Source of the DNA: Gemmatimonadota bacterium
Lineage (GTDB): Bacteria; Gemmatimonadota; Gemmatimonadetes; Gemmatimonadales; GWC2-71-9
Length of the DNA: 12,217 nt
Reading direction: 5' to 3'
Assembly: GCA_003220855.1 (NCBI GenBank)
Contig: QHTP01000047.1
Span: 1-12,217, forward strand
Part shown: positions 1-5,965 of the stretch, piece by piece
How positions within the stretch are numbered: the first letter of the stretch is position 1
Layout of the letters: every line of letters begins with the position of its first letter
Position numbers and translations under genes: made by a program
Notes under the pieces: model-generated
Database searches by the model: none
What the model saw: the letters and a program-made list of their open reading frames with translations, nothing else
Told to the model about the DNA's origin: nothing

Positions 1-211
1 CGCGGACGACGGGCGCGGGCGTGGGTGGGGGCGGGTGCGTTGGGCGCGCAAGATCATACCGTGCTAAAGAGTGCGGAAGGCGGGGGGGGCGTAACGGTGG
101 ACTTTTCCGCGGACGCGACCCGAAACCGGAAGCACGGGCGACCCGAAGATGGTAGGGGAGCTCCGGTACGTCGGACAAAGACTCGGTGTTCTGTGTCACG
201 CCCTCGGTGGC

Positions 212-239
212 TTGGACGCGCGAGGGAAGGCGCTAACTT
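212..239 (+). promoter_or_regulatory. Candidate promoter of tRNA-Lys
   Basis: TTGGAC (212-217) and TAACTT (234-239) are separated by 16 bases. Initiation would fall near 246, a few bases before the mature tRNA 5' end at 254. The hexamers are an imperfect match to the sigma70 consensus, so this is a candidate supported mainly by its position. Confidence 0.4.
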
Positions 240-253
240 GTTGTGGGCGCCCC

Positions 254-326
<73 letters not shown>

Positions 327-337
327 CTCCGTCCTGC

Positions 338-724
338 TCACCCCGTCTCCCACCACGCCACGATCCCCTGGTGCCCGCACTGCTTGCACGTGGCCACCGT
401 CGGGATGACGTTGTTGCGGAACGGCAGGCGCGTGGCGCACCGCGGGCACACCCCGTAACGGCGCCCCGCGTCGGCGCGTGTGCCGCGCGCGGGGTTATGG
501 TCCTCGCGCGTGCGGTACACAACCGTGAACCGGTCCGGGCGCTTGTCGCGCACTTCCAGCGCTTCCTGCGGCACCGTCACCCGTTGTCCCGACACCTCCA
601 GGACGGCGCGCGTGACGCCACTGCTCACGATCGGATACCACGCGCCCTGGCGCAGCAGCCCCTCGTCTTCTTCGCGCTTGAGCGCGTACCACACCCGCGC
701 CCAGCCCAGCGGTTGGTCCCCCAT
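338..724 (-). CDS. Small zinc-ribbon protein of unknown function
   Basis: A 128-residue soluble protein with no recognised family. Its C-terminus holds a probable zinc ribbon formed by Cys93-x2-Cys96 and Cys113-x2-Cys116, a two-knuckle arrangement typical of treble-clef or rubredoxin-like metal sites. The N-terminal part is rich in Trp, Arg and Glu, and the middle looks like mixed beta structure. The start chosen (MGDQPL) has an AGTAGG-like ribosome site a few bases upstream. The frame stays open for 50 more codons back to 874, but that extension would overlap the probable regulatory region of the divergent lipoprotein gene. It lies tail-to-tail with tRNA-Lys. The ribbon could bind nucleic acid or be purely structural; nothing decides between these. 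Confidence 0.7.
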   Translation of the reverse strand: MGDQPLGWARVWYALKREEDEGLLRQGAWYPIVSSGVTRAVLEVSGQRVTVPQEALEVRDKRPDRFTVVYRTREDHNPARGTRADAGRRYGVCPRCATRLPFRNNVIPTVATCKQCGHQGIVAWWETG

Positions 725-882
725 GTACCTACTGATTGACGTTTTCGGCCCCCCGTTCCGTGATCTGGGTAACATTCCCGGGGCCCAAACGTGGTAGCCG
801 GGGGCTCCACCGGACGGGTATATTCGCGTAAGCGGCGCTGCCGCACGCTGGTGGACAGGTTCGACCGGAGGCATGGTTCACG

Positions 883-1296
883 ATGGCACGGCGGATGCGC
901 ACGTTGGCCCGTGCGACGGCGGCGGGCGCCGTGGCCCTGGTAATCGCCGGCTGTTTCCTGGCCGCGGCCGGGGCCGGCGCTGGCGGCGCGATCTACGTGA
1001 CCGAGCGCGGCGCGGAGGCGGTCGTGCCGGCCCCGGTGGACCGGGCCGCAACGGCCACGCGGGAGGCCTTCGACCAGCTCAAGATCCGCCAGACGAAATC
1101 GGCCACCGAGGAGGGGGAGGGCGGTGAGCAGCGGCACATCGACGGCACCGCCCGCGACCGCGATATCAGTGTCACGCTCAAACCCGAGGGAACCGGGTCC
1201 ACCCGCGTCCAAGTCGTGGCCAAGACCAGCGCCGTCACCTGGGACAAGGACTTTGCCAGAACGATCCTGGACAAGATCGTCGCCTACTCGCGCTAG
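883..1296 (+). CDS. DUF3568-like lipoprotein
   Basis: A 137-residue predicted lipoprotein. The N-terminus has basic residues, a short hydrophobic run (about 13-22) and a lipobox ending IAGC with Cys24, the expected lipidation site for signal peptidase II. A small-residue Gly/Ala stretch follows. The rest (about 36-135) matches the pattern of DUF3568 domains as I recall it: a YVTERGAEAVVPAPVDR segment, a helix (ATREAFDQLKI), charged beta strands and a closing ILDKIV helix. The molecular role of this family is not known. The start at 883 is supported by GGAGG at 867-871; an alternative Met lies four codons later. The stop is followed after 8 bases by the aminotransferase start, so the two are probably co-transcribed, although no shared function is evident. 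Confidence 0.85.
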   Translation: MARRMRTLARATAAGAVALVIAGCFLAAAGAGAGGAIYVTERGAEAVVPAPVDRAATATREAFDQLKIRQTKSATEEGEGGEQRHIDGTARDRDISVTLKPEGTGSTRVQVVAKTSAVTWDKDFARTILDKIVAYSR

Positions 1297-1304
1297 AGAG
1301 GACT

Positions 1305-2168
1305 ATGCCGCCCATCATCTGGATTGACGGGACGTACTACGATCGCGCCACGGGCAAGGTCTCGGTGTTCGATCACGGCCTGCTGTACGGCGACGGCGTG
1401 TTCGAAGGAATCCGGGTCTATAACCGCCGGGTGTTCCGGCTGCCCCAGCACCTGGACCGGTTGTACGCCTCCGCCAAGGGTGTGTGGCTCGAGGTGCCGC
1501 TCGCCAAGCCGGTGCTGCACCGGCTGGTGGAGGAAGCGGTTGGGAAGAGCGGGCTCGACGAGGCGTACATTCGCCTGCTGGTCACGCGCGGCGTCGGCGA
1601 CCTGGGGCTCGATCCGCGCAAGTGCCCCAAGCCTTCCGTCATTTGTATCGTCGACACGATCCAGCTGTGGCCCCAGGACCGCTACGACAAGGGGCTCGTG
1701 GCGCTCACCGCCGCGACACCGATCCACCACCGCGAGAGCCTCTCCCCGCGCATCAAGTCGCTCAACTACCTGTCGCACATCCTCGCCAAGGTGGAAGGCA
1801 TCGCGGCCGGGGTGGACGAGGTGATCATGCTCGACGCCCAGGGCTACGTTGCCGAGGCCAGCGGCATGAACCTGTTCGCCGTGACCAACGGCACGCTCAA
1901 GACGCCCCCCGCCTACGCGGGCATCCTGCGCGGCGTCACGCGCGACGCCGTGATCGAGCTGGCGCGCGAAGCGACCTACGGCGTCGAGGAAGTGCCCCTC
2001 AACCGCTACGACCTCTACACGGCAGACGAGATGTTCCTGACGGGCACGGCCGCAGAGGTGGTGGCGGTGACCAAGCTCGACGGCCGCGTGATCGGCCACG
2101 GCCAGCCCGGCCCCATCACCAAGGAGCTCGCCAAGCGATTCAAGGCGCTCGCGATACGCGGCGACTGA
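1305..2168 (+). CDS. ilvE: Branched-chain amino acid aminotransferase (class IV PLP)
   Basis: A 287-residue fold-type IV PLP aminotransferase. It is expected to interconvert leucine, isoleucine and valine with their 2-oxo acids using glutamate/2-oxoglutarate in the cytoplasm. Family marks: VFDHGLLYGDGVFEG near 21-35 with the conserved GDGVFEG; the catalytic lysine Lys151 in RIKSLNYL, which forms the Schiff base with PLP; EASGMNLF with Glu184; and the phosphate-binding FLTGTAAEV (244-252). Length is close to that of bacterial IlvE. A D-amino-acid transaminase or aminodeoxychorismate lyase is the main alternative within the fold, but the KSLNYL and TGTAAEV motifs favour IlvE. The start has AGAGAGGA just upstream and sits 8 bases after the lipoprotein stop. 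No leader or attenuator is visible. Confidence 0.93.
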   Translation: MPPIIWIDGTYYDRATGKVSVFDHGLLYGDGVFEGIRVYNRRVFRLPQHLDRLYASAKGVWLEVPLAKPVLHRLVEEAVGKSGLDEAYIRLLVTRGVGDLGLDPRKCPKPSVICIVDTIQLWPQDRYDKGLVALTAATPIHHRESLSPRIKSLNYLSHILAKVEGIAAGVDEVIMLDAQGYVAEASGMNLFAVTNGTLKTPPAYAGILRGVTRDAVIELAREATYGVEEVPLNRYDLYTADEMFLTGTAAEVVAVTKLDGRVIGHGQPGPITKELAKRFKALAIRGD

Positions 2169-2179
2169 GATCCCAACTA

Positions 2180-2209
2180 TTGACAGGACTTAGGGTTAGA
2201 CCACATATT
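2180..2209 (+). promoter_or_regulatory. Sigma70-like promoter of the four-gene cluster
   Basis: A perfect -35 hexamer TTGACA (2180-2185) is followed by 18 bases and CATATT (2204-2209); ACATAT with 17 bases is also possible. Initiation is expected around 2216, giving a leader of roughly 20 bases before the ATG at 2237. This is the best promoter in the window and separates the next cluster from ilvE transcription. Confidence 0.75.
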
Positions 2210-2226
2210 CTCGCGCCCTTGTTAGC

Positions 2227-2234
2227 GAGGTGAT
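2227..2234 (+). promoter_or_regulatory. Very strong Shine-Dalgarno site
   Basis: GAGGTGAT is an eight-base match to the complement of the 16S rRNA 3' end and sits 2 bases (6 from the GAGG core) before the ATG at 2237. It fixes that start over the overlapping out-of-frame ATG at 2230, and suggests the first gene of the cluster is translated efficiently. Confidence 0.8.
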
Positions 2235-2236
2235 CC

Positions 2237-2479
2237 ATGCCGTGGCGCGTGATCGCCCATGGCGATCAAGTTTGGCACGTGGACGCTTTGGCGGAGCGCC
2301 CGGCCAATACCGAGGCATGGCAGTTGGTACTGTCATTCCGGTCGGCGTCCGAGCGTTCCGGACGCTCGTTCTGGACGCTGTACCCGCTCGAGGCGACATC
2401 CAAGTCGTCGCTCTTCATTCAGGCCGAGCGCATCCCCGACACGGCCATCTCGCAGCTCCTCGCTGAGCGGCTGGCGTGA
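2237..2479 (+). CDS. Small hypothetical protein, first gene of transglycosylase cluster
   Basis: An 80-residue soluble protein that I do not recognise. It has no signal peptide and no cysteine. Aromatic residues are scattered through the first two thirds (Trp3, Trp13, Trp28, FWTLYP near 45-50), in a pattern that looks like a small beta sheet: a WHVD strand, WQLVLSFR, then SFWTLYPL. A C-terminal helix follows (IPDTAISQLLAERLA). The charged, compact composition suggests a cytoplasmic binding or adaptor protein, but that is inference. The start is fixed by an excellent ribosome site, and a consensus-like promoter lies just upstream. Its TGA overlaps the GTG start of the next gene by four bases, implying translational coupling. 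Confidence 0.75.
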   Translation: MPWRVIAHGDQVWHVDALAERPANTEAWQLVLSFRSASERSGRSFWTLYPLEATSKSSLFIQAERIPDTAISQLLAERLA

Positions 2480-2724
2480 GCTCAATCGAGCTCCAACAGC
2501 TGCGCCGCGTAGCGGGGGCGGTGGCACGGCTGCGCGGCGAGGCGGTCCGCGACGTGACGGTGCGATCGGACCTGCGCCAGCTCAAGGTCGAGCTCGAGAG
2601 CGGCCTCATCCTGGTGGTATCGGCGGAGCGGGACGCCCAGGGGCGGCCGCGCCTCGAGGTGGACGTGGTGGACGGCCCGAGAGAGCTGGGGGTCCGTCAG
2701 CAGCTTGAAGTGCGTTTCGAGTAA
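2476..2724 (+). CDS. Small hypothetical protein, second gene of cluster
   Basis: An 82-residue unknown protein starting at GTG within a GTGA overlap with the preceding stop, the classic arrangement for coupled translation. Predicted layout by eye: an N-terminal amphipathic helix (LQQLRRVAGAVARLRGEAV), then three or four beta strands (DVTVRSD, LKVELESGLILVVSAER, RLEVDVVD, QQLEVRF). There is no signal peptide, membrane segment, cysteine or obvious catalytic motif, and Arg, Glu and Val dominate. I can assign no function. Its existence as a gene is supported by the exact overlap upstream, the 6-base gap downstream, and a continuous frame with alternating strand-like patterns. Confidence 0.72.
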   Translation: MSSIELQQLRRVAGAVARLRGEAVRDVTVRSDLRQLKVELESGLILVVSAERDAQGRPRLEVDVVDGPRELGVRQQLEVRFE

Positions 2725-2730
2725 CGGAGC

Positions 2731-3210
2731 GTGACGGCGCCAGGGGCAGGGGGGTCCGGCGGAGTAGGGGCGGCGGGGGCGGGGGGGGCGGGAGGGGCGG
2801 GCGCTGCGGGGGGCGAACGGCTCCGCTTTCAGGACTTCGAGTTCCAGCGGCTCGCGAATGGGCGGTGCCGCGCCAAGGTGGTGCTGACGTGGGCCGACGG
2901 ACGGCAGTTCACCGGGGAGTCGGACGGCGTGATTTCACAGGCGGGCGAGCTGCGGTGCTGTGCCGAGGCGACCGTGCGGGCGCTGGAGCGGGTGGTACAG
3001 CCGCGCCTGGGCTTCGCGCTGTTGGGCGTCAAGGCCGTTCGGGCGTTTGACGCGACGGTGGTGATCGTGTCGCTCTCGGCGCGGCAGGAGGCGCGCGCCT
3101 CCCGCTTGGTGGGCGCCTGCCTGACGGAGACCGATGCTCCCCGCGGCGCGGCGCTTGCGGTGCTGAACGCCACGAACCGCATTCTCGGAAACTTCTTCGC
3201 CACCCGATGA
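2731..3210 (+). CDS. Unknown protein with Gly/Ala-rich head and possible LeuA-dimer-like domain
   Basis: A 159-residue protein starting at GTG with GGAG six bases upstream. Residues 2-28 are almost only Gly and Ala, encoded by an extreme G-rich tract, and probably disordered. From about 31 on, the chain alternates strands and helices: FQDFEFQRL, a strand ending DGRQFTGES, a helix with a CC pair (LRCCAEATVRALERVV), a strand (FDATVVIVSL), then LVGACL and a helix ALAVLNATNRIL. The order (small-residue loop, AATVxAL helix, strand pair, then a helix ending ALN-NR) resembles the C-terminal LeuA_dimer regulatory domain of isopropylmalate synthase. I inferred this from pattern only. No signal peptide. 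The stop overlaps the transglycosylase start by four bases (ATGA). A start inside or after the Gly/Ala tract is possible but would lose the spacing to the upstream gene. Confidence 0.7.
   Translation: MTAPGAGGSGGVGAAGAGGAGGAGAAGGERLRFQDFEFQRLANGRCRAKVVLTWADGRQFTGESDGVISQAGELRCCAEATVRALERVVQPRLGFALLGVKAVRAFDATVVIVSLSARQEARASRLVGACLTETDAPRGAALAVLNATNRILGNFFATR
2743..2813 (+). other. G-quadruplex-prone coding tract
   Basis: A run of G blocks on the coding strand encodes the Gly/Ala head of the 159-residue protein. The densest part (2767-2797) has blocks of 4, 5, 8, 3 and 4 G separated by 1 to 4 bases, which satisfies the usual quadruplex pattern. It begins about 12 bases after the GTG start, so a folded structure could affect translation initiation of this gene and its coupled neighbour. 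Confidence 0.6.
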
Positions 3211-4640
3211 GCAGCATCAGGCGCGACTCGTTGGCGGCGTTGGCCGCCCGGCAGGCGCGCGATTCCGCGGCCGATCAGACTGTGCTCGACAGTCTGCACG
3301 GCGCGCGTCCCCACGCCGACACCCTACAGCAGCACGCGGTGCCGACCCCGCCGCTCAAGGGAGAGGACGTGGAGCGCGAGGCCGTGCGGCTGTTCGGCCC
3401 CGAGGGTAAGACGGCCATCGGGGCGGCACCTCCGGCCGCGCCCACCTTCGACATCGACGTCTCGAGCTTCGCCACCAACCGGCGGGTGCTCGAGTACCTC
3501 GAATTCTTCCAGGTGGACTCGCGCGATCGATTCGAGATCTGGCTCTCCCGGCTGGGCCGCTACGAGGGCATGATCCGCGAGCGGCTCCGCGCCAAGCGCC
3601 TCCCGGAAGACCTGCTGTACCTCTGCTTGATCGAGAGCGGCTTCTCGAACACGGCGGTGAGTCGGGCGAGGGCGGTCGGGATGTGGCAATTCATGGCGAG
3701 CACGGCCCGGCTCTACGGCCTCACGGTGGACCCATGGGTGGACGAGCGCCGCGACCCGTTCCGAGCGACCGAAGCGGCGGCGAACTACCTGGCCGACCTG
3801 CGGGAGCGCCTGGGGAGCGTGTACCTCGCGGCCGCCGCGTACAACGCGGGTGTGGGGCGCATCGAGCGCGGCATCGATCGCCTCCCGGGAGAGCCCGACT
3901 CCGTGGACGATCGCACGTTCTTCCAGCTGTCCGACCGCCGCTACCTGCGGCGCGAGACGCGGGATTACGTGCCGAAGCTGATCGCGGCGTCGTTGATCGC
4001 GAAGCAGCCGCAGCGCTACGGCTTCCAGCCCGAACCCTTCCCCCCCCTCGTGTTCGACGAAGTCACCGTGCCGGACGCCACGGGCCTCGACGTCATCGCC
4101 CGGCTCGCCGACACGAGCGTGGCGGCCCTGCTCGACTTGAACCCGCAGTTCGTGCGCGGCGTGACCCCGCCGGGACGGAGCGTCGTGGTGCGGGTGCCGC
4201 GCGGGCACGGGACCCTGGTGGCGGAGCGCTACGACAGCCTCCCCGTAACCGAGCGGATCACGTTCGTCGACCACTATGTCTCGCGGGGCCAGACGCTGTC
4301 CGACATCGCGAAGCACTATCGCGTCAGCGTCGCGCTGATCGAAAACGCGAACCCCCGGCTCCGGGCGCACGCGCTGCGGGTGGGCCAGCGGATCATCATT
4401 CCGATGAGCGGACGCGTGGTGCCCGCGTCGGCCTGGTCGGTCCCGCCGGAGCCGCACTACCGTCGCGTGTCGAGCACCGGCGCGAGCGCCGGGGCGCACC
4501 GCGTGCGACCGGGGGAGACGGCGAGCGAGATCGCGCGCCGCTTCGGCGTGTCGCTCACGGCGCTGCTCAACTACAACGGCCTGACGATGGGATCGCTGCT
4601 ACGGGTTGGGGACCTGCTGAAGATTCCGCAAAAACAATAA
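3207..4640 (+). CDS. MltD-like lytic murein transglycosylase (SLT + LysM)
   Basis: A 477-residue enzyme expected to cleave the MurNAc-GlcNAc bond of peptidoglycan, leaving 1,6-anhydroMurNAc. The SLT domain spans about 95-270: catalytic Glu143 in CLIESGFSN, then AVGMWQFM (156-163) and AAYNAG (210-215), all diagnostic. An MltD-type linker with a degenerate LysM-like repeat (about 281-331) precedes two clear LysM modules (about 356-399 and 431-474) that would bind the glycan. Length and order fit the MltD family (family 1D). The first 80 residues contain no hydrophobic signal peptide or lipobox, which is unexpected for a periplasmic enzyme. The frame is open upstream for at least 100 bases, but no usable start or hydrophobic stretch was found there. 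The ATG overlaps the previous stop (ATGA), so it ends a coupled four-gene cluster. Confidence 0.92.
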   Translation: MSSIRRDSLAALAARQARDSAADQTVLDSLHGARPHADTLQQHAVPTPPLKGEDVEREAVRLFGPEGKTAIGAAPPAAPTFDIDVSSFATNRRVLEYLEFFQVDSRDRFEIWLSRLGRYEGMIRERLRAKRLPEDLLYLCLIESGFSNTAVSRARAVGMWQFMASTARLYGLTVDPWVDERRDPFRATEAAANYLADLRERLGSVYLAAAAYNAGVGRIERGIDRLPGEPDSVDDRTFFQLSDRRYLRRETRDYVPKLIAASLIAKQPQRYGFQPEPFPPLVFDEVTVPDATGLDVIARLADTSVAALLDLNPQFVRGVTPPGRSVVVRVPRGHGTLVAERYDSLPVTERITFVDHYVSRGQTLSDIAKHYRVSVALIENANPRLRAHALRVGQRIIIPMSGRVVPASAWSVPPEPHYRRVSSTGASAGAHRVRPGETASEIARRFGVSLTALLNYNGLTMGSLLRVGDLLKIPQKQ

Positions 4641-4731
4641 ACGGCGTCGCGGAAAGACGTCACGGAAAAACGTCAGAGGCGTAGGGCATGGGACCCTACG
4701 CCTCTCCGTAACGTCTTTCCGCGACGCCGTT
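4640..4731. terminator. Nested palindrome, probable bidirectional terminator
   Basis: Two perfect inverted repeats are nested. A 21-bp outer arm (4640-4660 with 4711-4731) encloses a perfect 12-bp stem, AGAGGCGTAGGG (4675-4686) with its complement (4694-4705), around a 7-base loop. It fills the space between the convergent transglycosylase genes, with the outer arm touching the last base of the mltD-like stop codon. The transcript of either strand would form a long hairpin. Neither side has a long U tract, so termination may depend on the hairpin itself or on another factor, or the element may protect mRNA 3' ends. Confidence 0.7.
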
Positions 4732-4764
4732 CCGTGACGCCGTTAACTCTCCGTGACGTCTTTC
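4641..4764. repeat. Short ACGG/GACGTC repeat array in opposing orientation
   Basis: Variants of one short unit recur through this spacer. On the plus strand CGGAAAGACGTCA (4650-4662) is followed directly by CGGAAAAACGTCA (4663-4675), differing by one base. On the other side of the central stem the same unit appears reversed: CCGTAACGTCTTTC (4706-4719) and CCGTGACGTCTTTC (4751-4764), plus CGACGCCGTT (4722-4731) and TGACGCCGTT (4735-4744). The two half-arrays face each other across the central hairpin. The last copy runs into the stop codon of the minus-strand gene. Confidence 0.75.
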
Positions 4765-5425
4765 AGCTCTTGCGTCGATATCCCTTCATCAGGGCCGTCG
4801 CGTATCCGTTCTGGGGATCCTTGCCGGCGTCGAGCAACTCCTGCACTCGGCCGGGGCCACGGTTGTACGCGAGCAGCGCCAGCCGCAGCTTCGCGTCGGG
4901 GTTCCCCTCGTACCGTTCCAACAGGTCGCGCAGGTACCGGAAGCCCAAGCGCAGGTTGGTGTTACGCTCGTACAGCTGGGTCGCGGTGAGGCCCGGCTCG
5001 TACAGGCGCGCCGTGCTGGGCAGAACCTGGGTGTAGCCGATCGCGCCCACCTTGCTCTTCGCATTGGCCTTGAAGCCCGACTCCACCCGCACCAGGCGGA
5101 ACGCGAGGGCCGGATCCACCCCCTCCGCCAGCGACACGTCGTAGATCGCCGCGGCGAGGTCGGCCGCGATGCTGTAGTGCGTGGAAAAGTCGATGATCGC
5201 ATTGGCGCGCTCGAGCTGCAGCCGCGCGACCGCCAACTCGCCGCGGGTCGCCTCGAGCGACTGCTCGAGCGAGCGCAGCTCGCCCACGATTGCGGGCGCG
5301 GTCAACGGCGTCGGCTGGTCGTCGGCGGTGGCACGTCGAGCCCACCCGCCCACGCTGCTTACGACCAGTGCTCCGAGCAGAATCAAGCCCCCCTGCAACA
5401 TCAACTTCTGGGTCTTCGTCTGCAT
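4763..5425 (-). CDS. Membrane-anchored SLT-type lytic transglycosylase
   Basis: A 220-residue transglycosylase-like protein of the SLT fold, expected to act on peptidoglycan on the periplasmic side. An uncleaved N-terminal anchor or signal peptide lies at about 9-27 (MLQGGLILLGALVVSSVGG). A short coiled-coil-like helix follows (about 48-76, LRSLEQSLEATRGELAVARL). The SLT domain covers about 85-215: catalytic Glu115 in VRVESGF, GAIGYTQVLPSTARLY (127-142) and AYNRGPGRV (186-194). The start chosen (MQTKTQ) has AGAGAGG just upstream; the frame extends 18 codons further, but without a ribosome site and into a sequence that is not signal-like. It is last in the minus-strand holB-moaC cluster, 57 bases after moaC, and converges on the mltD-like gene. 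Confidence 0.9.
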   Translation of the reverse strand: MQTKTQKLMLQGGLILLGALVVSSVGGWARRATADDQPTPLTAPAIVGELRSLEQSLEATRGELAVARLQLERANAIIDFSTHYSIAADLAAAIYDVSLAEGVDPALAFRLVRVESGFKANAKSKVGAIGYTQVLPSTARLYEPGLTATQLYERNTNLRLGFRYLRDLLERYEGNPDAKLRLALLAYNRGPGRVQELLDAGKDPQNGYATALMKGYRRKS

Positions 5426-5482
5426 AGACCTCTCTTGTAAGTCCCGGCGGTCCCAAACTGGCCCCGCCTCATCAAGCATCGA

Positions 5483-5965
5483 TCAATCGGCCGCGTCGCG
5501 CCGCCAGTCGCCGTGCGTGCCGCCGGTCTTCTCCAGCAGCTGCACCTTTTCGATCACCATGCCGCGGTCGGCGGCCTTCACCATGTCGTAAACCGTCAAC
5601 AACGCGACCGACACCGCCGTGAGGGCTTCCATCTCCACGCCTGTCCGACCCACCGCCTTCGCGGCGGCCCGGACCCGTACCCCCGGAAGCCCTTCCTCGA
5701 GCGTCGCCTCGACTTCCACATGGTCGAGACCCAGGGGATGGCACAGCGGAATCAGTTCCGCGGTGCGCTTCGCCGCGAGCGTCCCCGCCACCTCGCTCAC
5801 CCCGAGCACGTCGCCCTTGACCACCTGCTGCTCGGCGACGAGCCGAAACGCCTCCCGCGACATCCGGATCGCTCCCTCGGCGACCGCGGTGCGCACCGTG
5901 ACCGGCTTGTCGCCTACGTCCACCATGCGGGCGCGGCCCGCCTCGTCCACGTGTGACAGCTTCAT
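5483..5965 (-). CDS. moaC: Cyclic pyranopterin monophosphate synthase MoaC
   Basis: A 160-residue cytoplasmic enzyme of molybdenum cofactor biosynthesis. It converts the MoaA product 3',8-cyclo-7,8-dihydro-GTP to cyclic pyranopterin monophosphate. Recognised by LIPLCHPLGLDHV (71-83), GRTGVEMEALTAVSVALLTV (106-125), Asp127 and Lys130 in the YDMVKA segment (matching the catalytic Asp/Lys of E. coli MoaC) and KTGG (146-149). Length equals the usual size of about 160. The start MKLSHVDE is standard for the family; its ATG overlaps the holB stop by four bases (ATGA), and a GGGGA stretch lies upstream. No other moa gene is in the window, so the pathway must be completed elsewhere. Confidence 0.97.
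   Translation of the reverse strand: MKLSHVDEAGRARMVDVGDKPVTVRTAVAEGAIRMSREAFRLVAEQQVVKGDVLGVSEVAGTLAAKRTAELIPLCHPLGLDHVEVEATLEEGLPGVRVRAAAKAVGRTGVEMEALTAVSVALLTVYDMVKAADRGMVIEKVQLLEKTGGTHGDWRRDAAD

Noticed and set aside
819..824. TATATT as a -10 element for the lipoprotein gene
   Set aside because: Nothing like a -35 hexamer lies 16-18 bases upstream, and one AT-rich hexamer is weak evidence.
725..874. N-terminal extension of the zinc-ribbon protein by 50 residues
   Set aside because: The extension is Pro/Gly-rich without structure and overlaps the likely 5' region of the divergent lipoprotein gene; the Met at 724 has a better upstream context.
1293..2099. Long minus-strand frame opposite ilvE
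   Set aside because: It is a shadow frame of a GC-rich gene; the plus strand encodes an unmistakable aminotransferase.
3324..4499. 391-codon minus-strand frame opposite the MltD-like gene
   Set aside because: The His/Arg/Val-rich composition is typical of antisense shadows, and the plus-strand protein has all catalytic motifs.
5426..5479. Upstream start (MLDEAG) for the membrane-anchored transglycosylase
   Set aside because: It has no ribosome site and puts charged residues before a good signal anchor; AGAGAGG precedes the Met at 5425.
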